Shown one piece after another: positions 29,924 to 30,382 of a DNA stretch of 30,382 nucleotides (position 1 is its first letter; every line of letters starts with the position of its first letter). The position numbers and the translations under genes were made by a program. The notes beneath the pieces were generated by a model, which worked only from the letters and a program-made list of their open reading frames with translations, did no database searches and was not told where the DNA came from. The stretch is from Oleiagrimonas sp036379395 (lineage in GTDB: Bacteria; Pseudomonadota; Gammaproteobacteria; Xanthomonadales; Rhodanobacteraceae). The stretch lies in contig DASVGR010000034.1 in assembly GCA_036379395.1 (NCBI GenBank), positions 1 through 30,382 of the forward strand. The letters run 5' to 3'.

Positions 29924-30382
29924 TCAGTAGGCGAACTCGGTGAACACCGGATCGACGCTGCCGTGCCACGCGCCGTGGAACAGTTCCAGCTTGCGTTCGG
30001 CCGGGGTCTGGTTGGCGTCGACGAACTCGGCCAGCGGGGCGAGGAAGATGGATTCGTCCGCGCCGTTGGCGTTGCTGCGCGCGCGGCGTGCCAGGCCGTG
30101 CGCGGCGATCTTCAGCGTTTCGCGGGCCAGGTCGCGCACCGTGCCATGGCGGAACGGCAGTTTCAGCGCCTGCTTCGGCACGCCGTCGCGCAGGGCGTTG
30201 CGCTCGGCGAGGGTGAAATCCTTGACCAGATCCCACGCGGCATCCAGCGCGTCGGCGTCGTACAGCAGGCCGACCCACAGCGCCGGCAGGGCGCACAGGC
30301 GGTTCCACGGGCCGCCGTCGGCGCCACGCATTTCCAGGTATTGCTTGAGGCGCACTTCGGGGAAGGCGGTGGTCATGTGGTC
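29924..30382 (-). CDS. gshA: Glutamate-cysteine ligase, C-terminal part (partial at window end)
   Basis: The visible 152 residues are the C-terminus of a glutamate-cysteine ligase of the plant/alphaproteobacterial-like class (about 455 residues), the first enzyme of glutathione synthesis. Diagnostic is DHMTTAFPEVRLKQYLEMRGADGGPW at the visible N-terminal edge, where the RLK-YLE-RGAD segment belongs to the active site. LCALPALWVGLLYD and a helical tail ending HGSVDPVFTEFAY follow. The reading frame is open through the window edge at 30382, so the first ~300 residues are outside. It ends at a TAG at 29924. Confidence 0.92.
   Translation of the reverse strand, partial: DHMTTAFPEVRLKQYLEMRGADGGPWNRLCALPALWVGLLYDADALDAAWDLVKDFTLAERNALRDGVPKQALKLPFRHGTVRDLARETLKIAAHGLARRARSNANGADESIFLAPLAEFVDANQTPAERKLELFHGAWHGSVDPVFTEFAY

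Overview
The window is chromosomal DNA of a high-GC gammaproteobacterium. The gene content and order point to the Xanthomonadales (Lysobacteraceae or Rhodanobacteraceae type). The pointers are a TopA with a lysine-rich pentapeptide tail instead of zinc fingers, a WaaE/WaaL core-LPS block beside an LpxL-like acyltransferase, the def-fmt-rsmB / LysM-dprA-topA-tsaC-purD order, a GshA whose visible C-terminus resembles the plant/alphaproteobacterial type, and REP-type palindromes with a GGAGC head. The genus cannot be fixed from sequence alone. Coding density is high, and I see no rRNA, tRNA, CRISPR array, insertion sequence, prophage or recognisable defence island. This is mainly a core-genome segment.

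Layout. Positions 1-1208 (minus) hold the N-terminal two thirds of rpoD, with a good promoter at 1240-1268, followed upstream by dtd. A plus-strand LpxL-like lipid A acyltransferase (1886-2770) converges on a five-gene minus-strand block for LPS core and envelope glycans (8935 down to 2784): a GT4 glycosyltransferase, a WaaL-type O-antigen ligase, a WaaE-type GT2, a CDP-glycerol glycerophosphotransferase-like protein and an ArnT-like membrane glycosyltransferase. Further upstream on the minus strand is the def-fmt-rsmB operon (12181 down to 9168). Divergent from def, the plus strand carries a secreted LysM protein, dprA, topA, tsaC, an ANL-superfamily adenylate-forming enzyme and purD.

From 20880 the window holds three tandem ~100-bp units of paired inverted REP elements. 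Next come minus-strand pip and a Tat-exported AcpA/phospholipase C-family lipoprotein. The plus strand then has ftsE-ftsX with an abutting double-receiver response regulator, ung, and rpoH. A LacI-family regulator and the C-terminal part of gshA (both minus) close the window.

The most informative regulatory sequence is the rpoH leader. It contains a perfect CIRCE operator (TTAGCACTC-N9-GAGTGCTAA, 27682-27708), overlapped at its 5' side by a sigma-E-like promoter (GGAACTT-N16-TCCAA) and preceded by a near-perfect inverted repeat. This arrangement predicts that HrcA directly represses the heat-shock sigma factor gene, possibly together with envelope-stress activation. Other points worth a second look are the REP arrays, a receiver domain that has lost its phosphorylatable aspartate, an atypical active-site motif in Dtd, and isolated ArnT-like and ANL genes without their usual pathway partners. 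I found no clear evidence of an entirely new multi-gene system.
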